A DNA stretch of 64,000 nt from Rhizobium sp. L51/94 (GCF_019355555.1 NZ_CP072141.1:1-64000); one strand, 5' to 3'; shown: positions 52,468-62,072, counted from the first letter of the stretch. Notes: a model not told the origin generated them from the sequence alone. Numbers and translations are program-made.

Positions 52468-53988
52468 TCAGGCGGCCTCTCCGGCACTGGCACCTGTGGC
52501 CAGCACGACGATTTCGTTTTCGGTCATCATTTCGCCCGCCACCTCGCCGACGATCCGGCCGCCGCGCATCACCAGTATCCGGTCGCAGATGCCGATGAGT
52601 TCGGGCATTTCAGACGAGACGACGATGATCGAGCGGCCCTGTTCGGCAAGGGCTGCGATGAATTTGTAGATCTGTTCCTTGGTGCCGATGTCGATGCCGC
52701 GCGTCGGCTCGTCGATGATGACGATATCGGGATCGAGCAGCATCATCTTGGCGAGCAACAGCTTCTGCTGGTTACCGCCCGATAACTGGCCGGCCAGCAT
52801 GTCCTTATCTCCAACCCGGATATCGAACTCCTTGATGGCGGCGTCGAGCGCGGCACGCTCCTTCGCCCGATCCACCTGGAATCGGCGGGCAAACTGGCCG
52901 AGCGCGGCAAGCGTCAGGTTGACGCGGAGGTCCTTGGTGAGCAGCAACCCCTTGCCCTTGCGATCTTCGCTGAGATAGACGATCCCGGCCTTGAGGCTGG
53001 CATGCACGTCGGCGAAGTGCACCGACTTGCCGTTGAGCTTTACCGCTCCCTGCCCCGTGCGAAGCCCGACCACGCCCTCCATCAGCTCTGTCCGGCCGGC
53101 GCCGATCAGCCCGGCAAAACCGAGGATCTCGCCACGATGAAGGGTGAAGGACGCGCGCTCGGCATAGCCCGGAACTGAAAAATTCTCGACGTTCAGCACA
53201 GTTTCACGAACCGCCGCCGCGTGCCGGTCGGGATAGAGCTTGGCCACATCGCGACCGACCATCAACCGCGCCATATCGGCAGGCTCGAGATCGGCAGCCG
53301 GATGGGTAGCGACCAGCCGCCCGTCGCGAAGGATAGTCACCCGGTTGGCGATTTCCTTCACCTCTTGCAGCCGGTGCGAAATATAGAGGACCGCCACCCC
53401 CTTGGCGCTGATATCCCGGATGACCTTGAGAAGCGCCCTGGTCTCGGTTGGCGTCAGGGAGGCGGTCGGCTCGTCGAAGATCACCAGCCGGTGCGGCACA
53501 AGCAGCACGCGCGCGATCTGCACCAGTTGCCGTTGGGCAATCGACAGCCGCCCGACCACAACAGTGGGTTCGATATCGGCACCGAGATCGCGGATGGCGC
53601 GGCGCGCCCCGTCGTTCATGGCGCGGTCGTCGACAATGAAGCCGCGGCGCAGTTCACGGCCGAGATAGAGGTTTTGCGCCACCGTCAGATCGGGAGCGAG
53701 CAGGATTTCCTGGTGGACGAGCACGATGCCGCGCGTCTCCGCATCCACAGGTCCGGACAAGTGAGCGGGCTCGCCATCGACCCGTACCTCGCCGCGCGTT
53801 GGCTGCAGATGCCCGGAAAGGAGCCGCATCAGCGTCGACTTGCCGGCACCGTTCTCGCCGATGATCGCATGGACTTCGCCAGCCATCACGGAAAGGTCGA
53901 TGTCGCGCAGGACCTCGACAGGCCCGAATGATTTCGAGAGGCCAACGGCTTGCAGAAGCGGCATGGAGACATCGATGCGCGGGTTCAT
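52468..53988 (-). CDS. Sugar ABC transporter ATPase, double-cassette (RbsA/XylG type)
   Basis: A 506-residue protein with two ABC domains. The first has Walker A GENGAGKST near residue 45, signature LSIAQRQLVQIAR and Walker B VIFDEPTASL. The second has a degenerate Walker A (GLIGAGRTEL, normal in this family), signature LSGGNQQKLLLAK and Walker B VIIDEPTRGID. I took the ATG at 53988; MPLLQAVG at 53964 is an alternative start. It is first in the operon. The GTACGTA operator candidate is about 140 bases upstream. Confidence 0.92.
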   Translation of the reverse strand: MNPRIDVSMPLLQAVGLSKSFGPVEVLRDIDLSVMAGEVHAIIGENGAGKSTLMRLLSGHLQPTRGEVRVDGEPAHLSGPVDAETRGIVLVHQEILLAPDLTVAQNLYLGRELRRGFIVDDRAMNDGARRAIRDLGADIEPTVVVGRLSIAQRQLVQIARVLLVPHRLVIFDEPTASLTPTETRALLKVIRDISAKGVAVLYISHRLQEVKEIANRVTILRDGRLVATHPAADLEPADMARLMVGRDVAKLYPDRHAAAVRETVLNVENFSVPGYAERASFTLHRGEILGFAGLIGAGRTELMEGVVGLRTGQGAVKLNGKSVHFADVHASLKAGIVYLSEDRKGKGLLLTKDLRVNLTLAALGQFARRFQVDRAKERAALDAAIKEFDIRVGDKDMLAGQLSGGNQQKLLLAKMMLLDPDIVIIDEPTRGIDIGTKEQIYKFIAALAEQGRSIIVVSSEMPELIGICDRILVMRGGRIVGEVAGEMMTENEIVVLATGASAGEAA

Positions 53989-54129
53989 TGCAGCGCGTCC
54001 TCTGCCGCCACTGCCACCCCTGCGGCGCATAAACCTTCGGCCCCGCAAAGGGCGACAAGGCTCACGCCATCGTCCTCAAGAACTCTCTCCACCCCGGCAC
54101 TCCTCCAAGCAAGAGGCTAGCGTATATGA

Positions 54130-54145
54130 TGAGGTACGTAAAGCA
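54130..54145. promoter_or_regulatory. Candidate pentose LacI operator, site 2
   Basis: TGAGGTACGTAAAGCA matches TGACGTACGTAAATCA upstream of the lacI-xylBA operon at 14 of 16 positions. It lies in the promoter region of the ABC transporter operon. Confidence 0.6.
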
Positions 54146-54245
54146 GTGGGCGAATGTTTTTTATGGATTACAAACAGGACGTGCATGATGAGACGGGCGA
54201 TGCCGGCTTGATGACTTCTCGCGCCAACTGCTTTATACTTATCCT

Positions 54246-54578
54246 ATGAGCGAAGGCACTCGGACAAATTTCGTACCAGATCGCAGCGATATGGCTCTCG
54301 ATGCACTGGTGCTTGGGACCGTCAACGCTCCTTATCGACGCTCTGTGTCCTCCACCGAATTGGTTTCAGTTCTTGCCACCGGCAAAATAGACAGCTGGCT
54401 CGTGCACATCTCGACGTTTTTCACCGACGTTCGCCCGGATCTGGTGATCGACTTCGCTGATGCCCACGGCATCGGGCATTCCCAACTGCAATTGATGTAC
54501 GCCCTCGTTAAAGGTGCGACTGGGGAAGCGAGCAAGGAGATGGAGGAAGCCCTTGTCGAACTGGCACAGCCTGCTTGA
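54246..54578 (+). CDS. Unknown protein upstream of AbiEii-type gene
   Basis: A 110-residue protein of unknown family, without signal or membrane segments. Its 3' end overlaps the nucleotidyltransferase gene by 26 bases, so it is probably the antitoxin or partner of that gene. It does not show the wing-helix start of AbiEi antitoxins. The middle has IDSWLVHISTFFTDVRPDLV, with no motif I can name. Confidence 0.6.
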   Translation: MSEGTRTNFVPDRSDMALDALVLGTVNAPYRRSVSSTELVSVLATGKIDSWLVHISTFFTDVRPDLVIDFADAHGIGHSQLQLMYALVKGATGEASKEMEEALVELAQPA

Positions 54579-55212
54579 TCGTGCCATCCGTGGACTTGAA
54601 TCCCTACCGCAAATAACGGTTACTCAGGAGGATTGGACGCTCGGCGGAGGCACCGCCCTGATGCTTCAACTACAACACCGGCTGTCCAAAGACATCGACA
54701 TCTTCTTCCACGATGCCCAGTATCTGACATTCCTTTCACCCCGCGTCGGAGGCGAAGAAATTTGGGGAGCCGATGCCTATGACGAAGCGGCGCACTATGT
54801 GAAATTGATCTACGCGGAAGGCGAGATCGACTTCATCATATCCTCAAATATTACCAACATTTTACCGCACAGGATGAGCGTGGAGGGCGACATAAACGCC
54901 GGAATTGCGGCCTACGTTATTCCCATCGAGCATCCCGTAGAGATCGCCCTCAAGAAGCTGTGGCATAGGGGACCGGAACTTAAAATCAGGGACGTTTTCG
55001 ATATCGCTGTCGTCGCAGAACATCATGAGGCGCTCCTGGTTGCCAATCTTCACCATGTCAAATCGAAAAAGAATGCGATTGTCAGCCGCTTGAGCAATAT
55101 CGACGGCAATTTCTTTCGCGCATCCATGGAAGAGTTGGACATTCTGCCTGCCTACGCCAGCACTGCGAAATCAGCATTGGCAACAGTGCGCACGATTTTG
55201 GATCGTATTTAA
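54553..55212 (+). CDS. AbiEii/AbiGii-type nucleotidyltransferase toxin
   Basis: A 219-residue nucleotidyltransferase-like protein. The active-site pattern is GGGTALMLQLQHRLSKDIDI near residues 31-50 (GGTAL-to-DIDIF), the DNTP motif for AbiEii-type toxins and MenT. A later conserved stretch is IEHPVEIALKKLWHRG with the following KIRDVFDIAVV. The start is a TTG at 54553 with GGAGG upstream; an in-frame ATG at 54514 is less likely. Paired with the preceding 110-residue protein, it makes a candidate toxin-antitoxin or phage-defence module. Confidence 0.78.
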   Translation: MSNWHSLLDRAIRGLESLPQITVTQEDWTLGGGTALMLQLQHRLSKDIDIFFHDAQYLTFLSPRVGGEEIWGADAYDEAAHYVKLIYAEGEIDFIISSNITNILPHRMSVEGDINAGIAAYVIPIEHPVEIALKKLWHRGPELKIRDVFDIAVVAEHHEALLVANLHHVKSKKNAIVSRLSNIDGNFFRASMEELDILPAYASTAKSALATVRTILDRI

Positions 55213-55215
55213 CGA

Positions 55216-55244
55216 GCGTCTCCCCGCAACCAGCGGAGAGACGC
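55216..55244. terminator. Convergent terminator hairpin
   Basis: GCGTCTCCCCGC and GCGGAGAGACGC pair over 12 bp with one mismatch around AACCA. It lies in the 41-base gap between the AbiEii-type gene and xylA, serving both directions. Confidence 0.6.
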
Positions 55245-55253
55245 CCCCAACCA

Positions 55254-56564
55254 TCAAACGTAACGGTTGACGATGTTTTCCAGCAGTTCCTGCTTGCCTG
55301 AACGAGGCTGCGGGTTGATATCGTTCCCTTCCACCCATTTGGCGATGTCGTCGAGCGCGTATTCGCCGCGCAGCAGCTTCTGGGGCTCGGCGGCATTCCA
55401 GCCGGCGTAGCGGTCGTCGAGCGGCTTGGACAAAGCCTTGTCCTCGATCATCTTGGCTGCCGCCTTCAGGCCGCGCGCGCAGCAATCCATGCCGCCGATA
55501 TGGCCGATCAGCAGGTCTTCCGCATCCAGCGACTGGCGACGCAGCTTGGAATCGAAGTTCGTGCCGCCCGTGGTGAAACCGCCGCCGGACAGGACCTGAT
55601 AATAGGCCAGCGTCATTTCCGGCACGTTGTTCGGGAACTGGTCGGTGTCCCAGCCGGACTGGTAGTCGTTGCGGTTCATGTCGATGGAGCCGAAAACGCC
55701 GAGTGCGTTCGCAAGCGCCAGTTCGTGCTCGAAGGAATGACCGGCGAGGATGGCGTGGCCCTGCTCGATGTTGAGCTTCACCTCGTTCTCGAGGCCGTAT
55801 CTCTTGAGGAAGCCATAGACCGTCGCGACGTCGTAGTCGTACTGGTGCTTGGTCGGCTCCTGCGGCTTAGGCTCGATGAGGATGGTGCCCTTGTAACCGA
55901 TCTTGTGCTTGTACTCGACGACGAGGTTCAGGAAGCGGCCCATCTGATCGAGTTCGCGCTTGAGGTCGGTGTTGAGCAGCGTCTCGTAGCCCTCGCGACC
56001 GCCCCACAGGACGTAGTTCTCGCCGCCGAGCTTCTGCGTCGCGTCGAGGCAGGTCTTCACCGTGGCCGCAGCAAAAGCGAAGACGTCCGGATCGGGATTG
56101 GTTGCAGCGCCGCTCATGTAACGGCGGTGGGAGAACATGTTGGCCGTGCCCCAGAGAAGCTTGACGCCCGTATCGGCCTGCTTCTGCGCAAAGTGGTCGA
56201 CGATCTCGTTGAGGTTCTTGGTGTTCTCGGCAAAGTTATTGCCTTCCGGCCGGACGTCGGCGTCGTGGAAGCAATAATAGGGAGCGCCGAGCAGGGTGAA
56301 GAATTCGAAGGCGACATCGGCCTTCAGCTTGGCAGCTTCCATGGTGTCGCTAAACCACGGGCGCAAAAACGTCTGGCCGCCGAAGGGGTCGCCGCCTGGC
56401 CAGGTGAACGTGTGCCAGTAGGCAACGGCAAAGCGGAGATGGTCCTCCATCCGCTTGCCCAGCAGCATCTCGTCCTTGTTGTAGTGCCGGAAGGCCAGCG
56501 GATTAGTGCTGTCGGGGCCCTCGTATTTTACCTTCTGGATATCTCCGAAAAATCCTGTGGTCAT
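55254..56564 (-). CDS. xylA: Xylose isomerase
   Basis: A 436-residue xylose isomerase, converting D-xylose to D-xylulose. The catalytic histidine is in [13 protein letters not shown] near residue 100. Metal ligands sit in [13 protein letters not shown] near 230, the [14 protein letters not shown] region near 268, and [17 protein letters not shown] near 295-311. The ATG at 56564 follows AAGGAGGAA. It is downstream of xylB in the same operon, separated by 156 bases that contain a RIME-like repeat. Confidence 0.96.
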   Translation of the reverse strand: MTTGFFGDIQKVKYEGPDSTNPLAFRHYNKDEMLLGKRMEDHLRFAVAYWHTFTWPGGDPFGGQTFLRPWFSDTMEAAKLKADVAFEFFTLLGAPYYCFHDADVRPEGNNFAENTKNLNEIVDHFAQKQADTGVKLLWGTANMFSHRRYMSGAATNPDPDVFAFAAATVKTCLDATQKLGGENYVLWGGREGYETLLNTDLKRELDQMGRFLNLVVEYKHKIGYKGTILIEPKPQEPTKHQYDYDVATVYGFLKRYGLENEVKLNIEQGHAILAGHSFEHELALANALGVFGSIDMNRNDYQSGWDTDQFPNNVPEMTLAYYQVLSGGGFTTGGTNFDSKLRRQSLDAEDLLIGHIGGMDCCARGLKAAAKMIEDKALSKPLDDRYAGWNAAEPQKLLRGEYALDDIAKWVEGNDINPQPRSGKQELLENIVNRYV

Positions 56565-56605
56565 GGGTATTTCCTCCTTGGTTGGTCTGGTGTTGGTTCT
56601 GTGGC

Positions 56606-56712
56606 TCCCCCTCATCCGGCCCTTCGGGCCACCTTCTCCCCGAGGGGAGAAGGAAAGACGAGGCCTCCGCAGTTTCCCCCTCTCCCCTCGGGGAGAGGGT
56701 AGGGTGAGGGGG
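56606..56712. repeat. RIME-like mosaic palindromic repeat in the xyl operon
   Basis: The left module CCCCCTCATCCGGCCCTTCG continues to a palindrome of CTTCTCCCC-GA-GGGGAGAAG. The right module has CTCTCCCCTCGGGGAGAG and ends in GGGTGAGGGGG. It fills the gap between xylB and xylA, so its hairpins are in the operon transcript. Confidence 0.78.
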
Positions 56713-56720
56713 TTTTGTTG

Positions 56721-58175
56721 CTAATGCGCCAGCGACTTGATCGCCGGATAGAGCGCCCGGTAACGCCCGTAAGCCTCCTCGTAGGCACCAGCGAAGGCGG
56801 ATACGGGCTCGATCGTCCCGGCCGTCGCCGGCGGCGTGCAGACGGCAACCGGATCGGCCCCCGTGGCCGCAATCAGCCCGAGCCGGGCAGCACCGAAGGC
56901 CGCGCCGAAATCGCCGTCGGCCGGCAGGTCGACGGGCACGCCGAGCGCGGTGGCGATCGAGGCCAGCCAGTAGCGAGAGCGCGAGCCGCCGCCGATAGCG
57001 GTGACGCGGGAGATTTGGGTGCCGGCAGAACGCAGCGCCTCGAGGCTGTCACGGATGGCGAAGGATACCCCTTCGAGCACGGCTTGGGTCAGCACGACGC
57101 GGCTGCTCTCGTGGCCAAGGCCGATGAAGGCGCCACGGATCGCGGCATCGTTATGCGGCGTGCGCTCGCCGGAAAGATACGGGAGAAATGTTACGCCCGA
57201 CGGCGCCTTCAGCGTATCGCCGAGTTCGCCGGTGAGGTCAGCCGGCGACTTACCGGTGATCTCGGAATGCCAGTTGAGCGCATCGGTGGCCGACAGGATG
57301 ACGCCCATCTGGTGCCAGGTGTTGGGAAGCGCATGGCAGAAGGCATGCACGGCGCTCTCCGGCTTCGGCAGATAGGAGCCGTTGGCGGCAAACAGCACGC
57401 CGGAAGTCCCGAGCGACACAAAGGCTGCGCCATCGCTGACGGTTCCCATGCCGCAGGCCGAAGCCGCATTGTCGCCTGCCCCGCCGGCCAGGACGACGTC
57501 GCCGGACATGCCCCACTTCGCCGCCAGTTCGCCACGAAGTTTGCCGCCAACCTCGGTGCCTTCGACCAGTTGCGGCATCTGCGCTTCGGTAAGGCCGGTG
57601 GCGGCCAGCAATTCAGCCGACCACTTGCGCTTGCCAGTATCGAGCCAGGATGTGCCCGCCGAGTCCGACATTTCCGAGATGTGTTCGCCGGTCAGCCAGA
57701 GGCGGAGGTAATCCTTGGGAAGCAGCACGTGGGCCACCTTGGCGAAGATTTCCGGCTCGTGCCTGGCAACCCAGGCGAGCTTGGGCGCGGTGAAGCCCGG
57801 GAAGACGATGTTACCTGTCAGTGCGCGAAAACGCGGATCGGCGTCGAGCGCGGCCGCCTCGACATGGCTGCGCGTGTCGTTCCAGAGGATGCAGGGGCGC
57901 AGCACCTTGTCGGCAGCGTCCAGCAGCGTCGCGCCATGCATCTGACCGGAAAGGCCGATGCCGCGCACCGCAGAAAGCTCGTTCGGATGAGAAGCCTTGA
58001 GGCCCGCAATCGCCTCCTCCGTGGCACGCACCCAATGCGCCGGATCCTGCTCTGACCAGCCGGGATGCGGCCGCGAAACGTCAAGCGCGCCATTGGCGGA
58101 GCCGACGATCTTCTGATCGCCGTCGATCAGCATGGCTTTGACGCCGGAAGTGCCGAGATCGAGACCGAGATACAT
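56721..58175 (-). CDS. xylB: Xylulokinase
   Basis: A 484-residue FGGY-family kinase, phosphorylating D-xylulose to xylulose 5-phosphate. MYLGLDLGTSGVKAMLID is the N-terminal phosphate loop. GLSGQMHGATLLD near residue 75 is the substrate motif, GGAGDNAASACGMG near 230 holds the catalytic aspartate, and TAIGGGSRSRYW near 395 is the C-terminal ATP motif. It starts 25 bases after the LacI gene and precedes xylA. Confidence 0.95.
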   Translation of the reverse strand: MYLGLDLGTSGVKAMLIDGDQKIVGSANGALDVSRPHPGWSEQDPAHWVRATEEAIAGLKASHPNELSAVRGIGLSGQMHGATLLDAADKVLRPCILWNDTRSHVEAAALDADPRFRALTGNIVFPGFTAPKLAWVARHEPEIFAKVAHVLLPKDYLRLWLTGEHISEMSDSAGTSWLDTGKRKWSAELLAATGLTEAQMPQLVEGTEVGGKLRGELAAKWGMSGDVVLAGGAGDNAASACGMGTVSDGAAFVSLGTSGVLFAANGSYLPKPESAVHAFCHALPNTWHQMGVILSATDALNWHSEITGKSPADLTGELGDTLKAPSGVTFLPYLSGERTPHNDAAIRGAFIGLGHESSRVVLTQAVLEGVSFAIRDSLEALRSAGTQISRVTAIGGGSRSRYWLASIATALGVPVDLPADGDFGAAFGAARLGLIAATGADPVAVCTPPATAGTIEPVSAFAGAYEEAYGRYRALYPAIKSLAH

Positions 58176-58199
58176 GTGGTTTACTCCTGTTGCCGCCCC

Positions 58200-59225
58200 T
58201 CAGGGCAGATTGTCTTTCAAGAAAATATCGAGCCGGATGCGCTCCTGGGCCGCGATGACAGCCAGCCCGTCGGCCTTGGCCTTGAGCACGCGGACAGCGC
58301 TGCGAACCTCATGGCCTGCATCCTGGTTAAGCACCACGTCGATCAGCCCATCCTGCAGGGCCTCGCGGGTGTAATCGGTCAACTCGTGCGCAACGACTGT
58401 CAGAGCCTTGCCTGCAGCCCGCGCCCGCAAGGCTCTGATCAGGCCGCGGTTGCCGGCGCCAATACTATAGATGCCGATCACGTCTGGATTGTCCGCCAGT
58501 GCTTTCGTGACAAGCCCGTTCACCGTCTCCGGATCGTCGAGCCCCTCCAGCACCGGCAGCAGCGTCAGGGCGGAAAACTCCTGCTCCATCATCGCCGAAA
58601 AGCCCTCGAGCCGTTCGCGATGGTCCCGTACCAGCAGCGAACCTGCGAGCACGAGGACTTCCCCCTTCCGTCCGCCGAGAAACCGGCCGAGCAAGCGCGC
58701 CGCCGTCCGCCCTGCCGCGATGTTGTCGATGCCGGCGTAATGATGACGTGCGGAACCGGTCAGGTCGGAAACCAGCGTCACCACGGGAATTTTCGCTTGT
58801 ACCAGCCTTTCAACGGCATCCCGGACTTCGGGCGCATCGACGGCAACGAGCGCCACGCCGGCAATATCGGCGCCGGCAAGGCTGTCCAGCGCCGCCACCA
58901 ACGCTGCGGGGTCGAAAGCCTTGACCTCGATGATGCGGATAGAGCACCGCTCCGATCCGGCGCGTGAAATTGCCTGCCGCGCCTCGGCGTGCAAGCTGTG
59001 CATGAAGGAATTATCGCTGGCCGGAAGGATGAAGACGAGCGGATAGAGGCGACCCTTGGCCAGATTGGCGGCCGCCATGTCGCGCACATAGCCGATATCG
59101 TTGATGACCGCTTCGACCCGCTGCCGAGTGACGCTGCGCACGCCGGCACGCTGGTTAAGCACCCGGTCCACGGTCGCAAGGCTAACGCCCGCTGCAGCGG
59201 CGATATCGTGAACGGTTGGCCTCAT
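58200..59225 (-). CDS. LacI-family regulator of the xylose genes
   Basis: A 341-residue repressor. The helix-turn-helix is TVHDIAAAAGVSLATVDRVL with the following NQRAGV in place of the more usual minor-groove contact set. A PBP1-type sugar-binding domain follows. ATG at 59225 follows GGAGGAGAC. It is the first gene of a lacI-xylB-xylA operon. A clean operator-like inverted repeat at 59254-59279 lies just upstream, and similar elements are found upstream of the ABC transporter and TIM-barrel operons, so it probably represses all three. Confidence 0.9.
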   Translation of the reverse strand: MRPTVHDIAAAAGVSLATVDRVLNQRAGVRSVTRQRVEAVINDIGYVRDMAAANLAKGRLYPLVFILPASDNSFMHSLHAEARQAISRAGSERCSIRIIEVKAFDPAALVAALDSLAGADIAGVALVAVDAPEVRDAVERLVQAKIPVVTLVSDLTGSARHHYAGIDNIAAGRTAARLLGRFLGGRKGEVLVLAGSLLVRDHRERLEGFSAMMEQEFSALTLLPVLEGLDDPETVNGLVTKALADNPDVIGIYSIGAGNRGLIRALRARAAGKALTVVAHELTDYTREALQDGLIDVVLNQDAGHEVRSAVRVLKAKADGLAVIAAQERIRLDIFLKDNLP

Positions 59226-59253
59226 GTCTCCTCCTTCGAAGACACTTAGCGCC

Positions 59254-59279
59254 AAATCTGACGTACGTAAATCAGATTT
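59254..59279. promoter_or_regulatory. Candidate pentose LacI operator, site 1
   Basis: AAATCTGA and TCAGATTT form a perfect 8-bp inverted repeat around CGTACGTAAA, 29 bases upstream of the lacI start. The inner sequence TGACGTACGTAAATCA recurs with few changes at 54130-54145 and 48488-48503. Confidence 0.7.
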
Positions 59280-59333
59280 TTCAAGGCGAAGGCTTTCGAC
59301 GCAAGCTTGCCGCCGAAAGACCGGGCTCAGACG

Positions 59334-60359
59334 TTATTTTTCGCGGTCGTTGGCGATCCCCGCCTCGACCCGCCGGGCGATAGCCGAGAGATCGCGCTTC
59401 TCGCCGCCGAGGGTCTCGATAGCACCCACCGCGACGTCGCTCGCCACGTAGTCGGATTTGTGACCCATATTGTGGATTGAGATCAGTCGGGCGCCGCTTA
59501 TGGCTTTTGCCAGTTGTCCTGCGTGGATTGTGGGCGAGACGACACTGTCGGTATCGCCTGTTATGATGATGGTAGGCTTTTCTATCTCGGGGTAGCGCGG
59601 CGATGTCTTGGCGGTCCAGTCCTTGAGATTGGCAACATCGACGGCGTTGTTGTGAAAAGAACCGGGACGGATCGCCATCAGCGCGTGGGTTTTCGCCACA
59701 TAGTCCGCAGGCGCGACGTTCGGCGCAAAAACGCCCTTCACTGCACTGTCGATCATCACCACGCCGGCTGGCGGTGCGATTAACGTCGAAAACAGCCAGC
59801 CCGTCACGGGCGTCGAGGCCGCGCGATAATACCAGGCGATGCCGCCCGGCCAGGGATAGACGGCGGGCGAGAGAAAGACCAGGCCGATGACCTTGTCGGG
59901 GTGACGCAGCGCAAAGCTGGCAACCACGGCACCACCGAAGGAATGGCCCACGATGATCGCCTTCCTTATCCCCCGTTTATCCATGACAGCGGCTATGGCA
60001 TCCGCCTGACCATCAGGATAGGCGTTTTCCGCACCGCCACGGTCCGAGCGTCCGTAGCCGGGGCGATCGACGAACAGCAGATCCGCCCGGCCCTCCAGCT
60101 TGCCACGAAACGACAGCATCGGGTCGAACAGGTTGGCGCTGGCACCATGGACGAAGACGACCGGCGGCAGGTCGGGATGACTGGCGCGCAGGTAGACGCT
60201 GTTCATCCTGTAGCCACCGACATCGATCAACTCCTGCGGCACGGAATCTGCAGTCGCCGAGGTCGCGCAGGAAGCTCCGCAAGCGAACAGTGCGAGAAGC
60301 ACGAGTGCCCGCCTGATGGTGCAGAAAGTCGTTTTGAGCATGTAAACGGGGTCCGGCAT
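59334..60359 (-). CDS. Exported alpha/beta hydrolase
   Basis: A 341-residue hydrolase. A signal-like N-terminus (RALVLLALFACGASC, either of two cysteines possibly a lipobox) leads to the hydrolase fold. The oxyanion region is VVFVHGASANLFD near residue 68, RPGYGRSDRGG near 98, the nucleophile serine in IVGHSFGGAVVASF near 138, an aspartate in ITGDTDSVVSP near 273, and the histidine in IHNMGHKSDYV near 300. Starts at 60359 or 60341 are both possible; neither has a good ribosome binding site. Substrate unknown. Confidence 0.85.
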   Translation of the reverse strand: MPDPVYMLKTTFCTIRRALVLLALFACGASCATSATADSVPQELIDVGGYRMNSVYLRASHPDLPPVVFVHGASANLFDPMLSFRGKLEGRADLLFVDRPGYGRSDRGGAENAYPDGQADAIAAVMDKRGIRKAIIVGHSFGGAVVASFALRHPDKVIGLVFLSPAVYPWPGGIAWYYRAASTPVTGWLFSTLIAPPAGVVMIDSAVKGVFAPNVAPADYVAKTHALMAIRPGSFHNNAVDVANLKDWTAKTSPRYPEIEKPTIIITGDTDSVVSPTIHAGQLAKAISGARLISIHNMGHKSDYVASDVAVGAIETLGGEKRDLSAIARRVEAGIANDREK

Positions 60360-60473
60360 GGAGGAACGAATGAAATGTCGATACGTCGCCGACGGCGCGC
60401 CGGTTCACCGGCCGGCACGAAAACGCCGCCAGACAGATACGTCGTGGCGGCGAAAAGGTTTCGGTCGAAGTTG

Positions 60474-62072
60474 CTAGTGGCCGCCGGCCGGCGCACCCTT
60501 GGGTGGCGGCTTCGGCTTGCTGATCATCGCAACGCCGATCAGCATGAGCGTGAACAGCACCGTCAGGATCATGAACACGTCGCTGAACGACATCACCATC
60601 GCCTGCTTGGTGGTCAGGTTGACCATCGTGCGTACGGCGACATTCGAACCGTCCATCCCGTGAGCATTGTAGTTGGCGGCCATGCTGTTCAGCTGATCGA
60701 CGGCAACCGGATTACCCCAGTTGATATTTTCGCGCAGGCGCATGTAGTGCAGGTCCTGCCGGGTGGTCAGCACCGTGTTGATGATCGCAAGGCCAACGGC
60801 ACCGCCGAGATTTCTCGTCAGGTTGAACAGGCCCGAAGCGCCGCGCATGCGCTCCGGAGCCATCGTCCCCAGCGCGATATTGTTGATCGGCACCATGCAC
60901 AGCATCAGACCCACACCGCGCAGGATCTGCGGGATGAGCAACTCCCAGAAATCCCAGTCGGTGGTAATCGACGTCATGATCCATGTGCCGGCTGCAAAGA
61001 AGATAAACCCGGCCGCCATGATAATCCGCGGATCGAGCTTGCTCGACAGCATGCCGGCGACCGGCGCCGTACAGAACATCGCGAGGCCGGAGACAAACAT
61101 GGTCTCGCCGATCATCAGCGAATCGTAGCCGCGTATGCGACCGAGATAGAGCGGATAGACGTAGGTCAGGCCATATAGCCCGATGCCCATGACGAAGGAA
61201 AATACCGAGCCGAAGGAAAAGTTCTTGTTGGCGAAAGCCTTCAGATCGACAATCGGAAAGGACGCTGTAAAGGCCCGGAAAAAGAATATTACCCCGCCTA
61301 TCGCCGAAGCAATGGCGGCGATGACGATGTAGCCGTCGTTGAACCAGTCGTTGGTGTTACCTTCCTCGAGCACATACTCCAGCGCACCGAGAAAAACGGC
61401 CATGCCCAACAAGCCCCACCAGTCGAACTTCTTCATCAGCGACAGCTCAGGCTTGTCGAAGTCGATGAAATTCCATGTGACGAGCGTCACGAGAATACCG
61501 GGGCCGATGTTGATCAGAAACAGCCAGTGCCAGGAGAAGGCATCGCTGAGATAGCCGCCGACCGTCGGTCCGATGGTCGGTGCCAACGTGGCGATCAAGC
61601 CGATGATCGGCGATATGACATTGCGCTTTGATGGCGGAAAGATGGTAAAGGCGGCAGCAAACACGGACGGGATCATGCCCCCGCCGATAAAGCCCTGCAT
61701 CGCCCGATAAACGATCATCTGGTCGATATTGGTCGCAGTGGCGCAGAGAGCGCTGGATGCGGTAAAGCCGGCAGCGCAGATGGCGAAGAGATAACGGGTG
61801 GAGATGATCCGTGCCAGCGTGCCCGACAACGGGATCATGATGACTTCGGCTATCAGGTAGGCAGTCTGCACCCAGGCGATTTCATCGGAACCGGCACTGA
61901 GGCCGGCCTGAATTTCAGCCAGCGATGCCGACACCACCTGGATGTCGAGGATCGACATGAACATGCCGAGCACCATCGCGATGAATGCGATCATCCGGCG
62001 CGGATCTACGCGCTCCGAATCGGGAGCGGCAGAACCGGCAGCCGGTCCTGCAGTGGGTGTTGCGGCAGCCAT
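60474..62072 (-). CDS. emrB: EmrB/QacA-type (DHA2) MFS drug efflux protein
   Basis: A 532-residue, 14-helix proton antiporter of the DHA2 family. Helix 1 carries MSILDIQVVSASLAEIQ, and WVQTAYLIAEVIMIPLSG in helix 2 is typical. The antiporter motif C region is IGLIATLAPTIGPTVGGYLS near residue 155. The ATG at 62072 follows CGGAGAG. It is 16 bases downstream of the EmrA-type gene, so the two form a tripartite efflux pump with an outer-membrane channel encoded elsewhere. Confidence 0.93.
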   Translation of the reverse strand: MAAATPTAGPAAGSAAPDSERVDPRRMIAFIAMVLGMFMSILDIQVVSASLAEIQAGLSAGSDEIAWVQTAYLIAEVIMIPLSGTLARIISTRYLFAICAAGFTASSALCATATNIDQMIVYRAMQGFIGGGMIPSVFAAAFTIFPPSKRNVISPIIGLIATLAPTIGPTVGGYLSDAFSWHWLFLINIGPGILVTLVTWNFIDFDKPELSLMKKFDWWGLLGMAVFLGALEYVLEEGNTNDWFNDGYIVIAAIASAIGGVIFFFRAFTASFPIVDLKAFANKNFSFGSVFSFVMGIGLYGLTYVYPLYLGRIRGYDSLMIGETMFVSGLAMFCTAPVAGMLSSKLDPRIIMAAGFIFFAAGTWIMTSITTDWDFWELLIPQILRGVGLMLCMVPINNIALGTMAPERMRGASGLFNLTRNLGGAVGLAIINTVLTTRQDLHYMRLRENINWGNPVAVDQLNSMAANYNAHGMDGSNVAVRTMVNLTTKQAMVMSFSDVFMILTVLFTLMLIGVAMISKPKPPPKGAPAGGH

